26,308 bases of DNA. It comes from UBA9732 sp963606545 (GTDB lineage Bacteria; Spirochaetota; Spirochaetia; Sphaerochaetales; Sphaerochaetaceae). The stretch spans positions 1 to 26,308 of the forward strand of contig CAVCYP010000022.1 in NCBI GenBank assembly GCA_963606545.1, written 5' to 3'. Below are positions 23,891 to 26,308 of the stretch, piece by piece. The translations under genes and the position numbers were made by a program. Under the pieces are notes generated by a model. It did no database searches and was not told where the DNA came from. It worked only from the letters and a program-made list of their open reading frames with translations. The first letter of the stretch is position 1, and each line of letters opens with the position of its first letter.

Positions 23891-24244
23891 ACTCCAGATG
23901 CAAAATTCAGCCTTGCCAACTTTATGAGAATCCATTTACTTTCAGCCCTGGCAACTCTGAAAATTGGACTAGATATTCTTACAATCCAAGAAAAGGTCAA
24001 AATTGACAAGCTCTACGGTCATGGAGGTTTTTTTAAAACTCCCAACGTTGGACAGAGGTTACTCTCCTCTTCTGTTGGCGTTCCAGTGTCTGTTATGGAA
24101 ACCGCAGGCGAAGGCGTTCCTTATGGAATGGCTCTTCTTGCAGCCTATCTTCTTGACTCCAACGGCATGGACCTAGCCACTTGGCTAGAGGAAGAAGTAT
24201 TCAAAGACGTTAAGTCCCTCGCCTTCACAATGCCGTTGTGCTAG
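23891..24244 (+). pseudogene. C-terminal remnant of an FGGY pentulokinase (ribulokinase-like)
   Basis: The frame from about 23891 carries the end of a sugar kinase of the AraB-like FGGY group: KFSLANFMRIHL, ALATLKIGLDIL, KIDKLYGHGGFFKTPNVG and SVMETAGEGVPYGMALLAAY. About three quarters of a normal 500-residue kinase is missing at the N-terminal side, and the frame is closed upstream by TGA at 23816. The match ends near EEEVFKDV (about 24210), after which the frame is taken over by the neighbouring AraD fragment in another frame. No promoter or start codon is credible, so this is debris of a pentose pathway gene. Confidence 0.7.
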
Positions 24245-24387
24245 AAGAGGTTGCTTTCATGAATTTTCATGCTCAGCAACTGAATCCACAGCAAGCCAGA
24301 ATGCAACAGGAGCTTTTGGACAAGCATTATCTACGTAAGCATGGAAAGAATGCCTATTATGGTCAGTGGCAAAGGAAAATTGAATGA
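24226..24387 (+). pseudogene. C-terminal remnant of L-ribulose-5-phosphate 4-epimerase (AraD)
   Basis: The frame starting HNAVVLEEVAFMNFHA and ending LLDKHYLRKHGKNAYYGQ then QWQRKIE-stop is the typical C-terminus of AraD, which converts L-ribulose-5-phosphate to D-xylulose-5-phosphate. Only about 53 of some 230 residues remain. It is joined directly, in a different frame, to the end of the kinase remnant at about 24210-24226, so a deletion removed the kinase end and most of araD. Order kinase then epimerase is as in arabinose operons. Confidence 0.75.
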
Positions 24388-24388
24388 A

Positions 24389-24529
24389 TATACCACTAAC
24401 AAAGAAAAGCTCTTCCTTCTTGGAGAAAGCCAAGGCGGCTGTGTTGCTGCAATTACTGCACCACATTTTAGTAAGCATATTGCCGCTAAAGAAACCTATG
24501 AATTTTTGAGGTATAACCTTGTCAATTAG
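24389..24529 (+). pseudogene. Fragment of an alpha/beta hydrolase
   Basis: A short frame holds LFLLGESQGGCVAAITAPHF, the nucleophile elbow GXSXG of an alpha/beta hydrolase, followed almost at once by KETYEFLRYNLVN-stop, which looks like the C-terminal helix of such an enzyme. The core between them, including the catalytic Asp and His, and the whole N-terminal half are absent. It directly follows the AraD remnant. It is not the same gene as the convergent esterase, which keeps its own nucleophile elbow. Confidence 0.55.
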
Positions 24530-24533
24530 TCTT

Positions 24534-25509
24534 TTACTTTTTCGCCAGCTTTGCATCCAAAGCCTGAAGAGCCGCTTCAGGAATCATTCCGCCGGAAACC
24601 TTCACCATCATGGCAAATGTCATACCGTGCGCCATCTTGTTAGCCTTCAGGACGATCCGCTACCCCTGGTAAAACCTCGTTGATAGCTGCCGTTGCGGCC
24701 TCGTTTGCAAGTAGATCTCCAATTTTGCTACTTATACTAAATATCGGTTTGGAGGAAGCTTTCTTCCAGAGGTTATCAAGGAAGTGTAGGCTCAGTTCGT
24801 GCCATTTGGCAACGTTGGCGTCGTCTGTACCTTCGTCCGCGGTGGCAGTAGTTGCCAAGGCAAGACCGTGGATTCCAGTTAGGAAGGTATGAATTTCGTA
24901 GGGAACGTTTGACTTAGCCAAGGCTAGTGCAAGGTGAAGCAAATCCGTTGCAGGAACAATTTCATCGCCTCTGGAATTAAAAGCAAACATTGGAGGGGTT
25001 TCAGAGGTAATCTTTTCAAGAAGATTTGGCTGAACAACGCCCAGCTTAGACAGGATGTCTGGAATAACAGAGGGATACCCTAAAATGACAGCATTTGGTC
25101 GTTGAGCAGGCTCTGCAAGCGTTGACAGTGCAATAGCTAGGTTTCCACCTGCAGAAAAACCAACTACAGCAATCTTATCAGGAATTAAATACAAAGCCTC
25201 GGCATTGGCACGCAAATACTCCATAGCCTCTATTGCATCTGTCAAAGCCTTTGAGAATACTGCCGCCATACTCTCGCGGTTGTTTCTATCTCCAGTGCTG
25301 TAATCAAGTACAAAAGCCTGATAACCGGCCTGAAGATAAGCAAGAGCAACTGGCTCTGCTTCACGATTGCTACACATGGTAAAACCGCCACCTGGCAATA
25401 CTAAAACAGCACCTTTTTTCTTCAAATGAGGCAATTCCTCACTAGGGGTTTGAACATAACAGGTTAACTTTGCATTATTTGTTTTCAAAAACTCTTCATA
25501 TACTTTCAT
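24534..25509 (-). pseudogene. Acetyl-xylan-esterase-like alpha/beta hydrolase with a one-base frameshift
   Basis: The main frame has the oxyanion motif LPGGGFTMCSNRE (residues 38-50), the nucleophile elbow GFSAGG (Ser119), DEIVPATD with the catalytic Asp, and GIHGLA with the catalytic His. It resembles bacterial sugar esterases of the BD-FAE/Aes kind. The start is ATG 25509 (AAGGG at good spacing), not the upstream ATG 25527. The frame stops at 24640 after VADRPEG. Removing one base of the GG at 24644-24645 lets it continue as ANKMAHGMTFAMM to AALQALDAKLAKK and TAA at 24534-24536. The hydrolase domain is whole, so a shortened product may still work, or this may be a sequencing error. Confidence 0.75.
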
Positions 25510-25513
25510 AATT

Positions 25514-26122
25514 TTACCCTTTTTCATTTAGATTAATGATATCCAGCATTGCTTGCAATTCTGCTTCAGTCAGGGTCCCAATAAAACCACATAATAAGGA
25601 GACCGGTTGCTTCAAAATCATTCCCATTCCTTCAGGTAGTTTTGACGGATCCACAATCAGCTTTTCCAGACTTGGCCGCTTCAGCTGCTTTTTTGCCATC
25701 AAAAGGTATCGGCGTGAAATAGCGCCCACCTGTAGGCCCAGGTTTGCCTCGTTAATAGTGCAAACGTAGTTCAGCTCACTGCCCAGTTTATCTATCACGT
25801 AGCTAACGTATTTCTCAAAATCCTCAACTATGGAATCAGCTTCCCTGTAGTGCTCAATCTGGCTGTCATCGAACTCGCCCTCTTTAGGCTGGATTCTAGC
25901 CCACTCTATGGAAAATCGATAGGCGTTCAACCCCGCCTGCTTCATCAACCTTATGTCCTCTGCATACCTATTATAGTGGTCGCAGGCAATACCACTTTTC
26001 TCTCTGTAACTAGAATGTGGCATTTGCTCCATTGCCCAACAATCGCAGTTAGTGTTATTTCCTTCCACCTGATGAGCCGCAGTGGCTGCTCCAATAAGGA
26101 ATCCTTTTGGGAATTTTGACAT
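25514..26122 (-). pseudogene. Internally deleted glycoside hydrolase family 1 gene
   Basis: The ATG at 26122 has AGGGAGA at good spacing. The N-terminus is a clear GH1 beta-glucosidase: KGFLIGAATAAHQVEG, HYNRYAEDIRLMKQAGLNAYRFSIEWARIQP. The catalytic acid/base motif survives as CTINEAN (Glu125). After HYRE (residue 94) some 30 residues with the expected HHF/P region are missing, the sequence resuming at ADSIVEDFEKYV. After about residue 139 the GH1 sequence ends; the nucleophile motif and the rest of the barrel are gone. The last 55 residues are a helical tail. Total 202 residues against 420-480 usual, so no activity is expected. It overlaps the region just before the esterase start and was its operon partner. 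Confidence 0.8.
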
Positions 26123-26156
26123 ATTCACTTCTCCCTTTGAAAAACTTAGTAAAAAC

Positions 26157-26247
26157 GATACAAAATGCCTCTTTTGGTATAAATTGTACCCCTCTTGTGC
26201 TGGTAATGAAATGCTGTATCTGAAACACAGCAGCAACTTTTTGTATC
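26157..26247. promoter_or_regulatory. Inverted repeat flanking the GH1 promoter region
   Basis: GATACAAAA (26157-26165) and TTTTGTATC (26239-26247) are perfect inverted copies 73 bases apart, extending to 12 bases with one mismatch. Between them lies GGTATAAATTGTACC (26176-26190), itself a palindrome-like box with a -10-like TACAAT on the minus strand. The layout fits paired operators for DNA looping. Confidence 0.35.
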
Positions 26248-26255
26248 ATTTAAAG

Positions 26256-26301
26256 TTTAGAACCGGTAAATAACAAATTTTTTGTCTTTACCAGTTTTAA
26301 A
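26256..26301. promoter_or_regulatory. 46-bp imperfect palindrome upstream of GH1
   Basis: The two 23-base halves share TTTA, AAC and GGTAAA in mirror order (GGTAAA 26265-26270 with TTTACC 26287-26292; TTTA 26256-26259 with TAAA 26298-26301). The centre is T-rich. It looks like two half-operators of a sugar-responsive repressor, or one large site. The gene it serves on the right lies outside the window. Confidence 0.4.
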
Positions 26302-26308
26302 CCATATA

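Noticed and set aside
23785..24009. 74-codon minus-strand frame in the pentulokinase remnant
   Set aside because: It runs antisense to the recognisable kinase sequence and has no credible start or family match; part of it only mirrors the hairpin at 23860-23876.

Overview
The window looks like a chromosomal segment of a spirochaete, most likely a saccharolytic, host-associated Treponema. This is an inference from gene content: a lone groES, AdhE as a fermentation enzyme, a CBS-domain family II pyrophosphatase, a lepB-hemW-yebC-ruvC-ruvA-ruvB-queA run, a PEGA plus SUMF1 membrane protein before smpB, and an FGGY sugar kinase. There is no rRNA, tRNA, CRISPR array or intact insertion sequence that I can see.

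Layout. 1-2506 (+): the tail of a Rpn/PD-(D/E)XK-type nuclease with two hairpins behind it, an exported helical-repeat protein, and a PlsC-like acyltransferase with a zinc-ribbon insert, closed by a terminator that can work on both strands. 2646-8110 (-): groES with a stem-loop at its predicted 5' end, then adhE coupled by an ATGA overlap to an APH-type small-molecule kinase, then the CBS-pyrophosphatase. 8165-10582 (-): a broken YesM/YesN-type two-component pair. The kinase end and regulator beginning are lost at one deletion junction, and the regulator has a second frame break. 10717-18642 (-): an exported 5'-nucleotidase, then the long housekeeping run lepB, hemW, yebC, ruvC, ruvA, ruvB, queA (listed in transcription order). 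18707-20607 (+): the divergent PEGA/SUMF1 protein and smpB. 20604-23567 (-): a TrpB2-type tryptophan synthase beta chain followed by an FGGY kinase, behind a 36-bp near-perfect palindrome. 23690-26308: a decaying carbohydrate-utilisation island.

The last 2.5 kb is the most unusual part. It holds the C-terminal pieces of an FGGY pentulokinase and of AraD, a fragment of an alpha/beta hydrolase, an esterase with a one-base frameshift, and a family 1 glycosidase with internal deletions. Large operator-like inverted repeats still stand upstream of the glycosidase. I do not see an obviously new molecular system. The stronger leads are the operator-like palindromes, the three stem-loops at 23692-23802, the groES 5' stem-loop, and several promoters placed so close to start codons that the mRNAs would be leaderless or nearly so.
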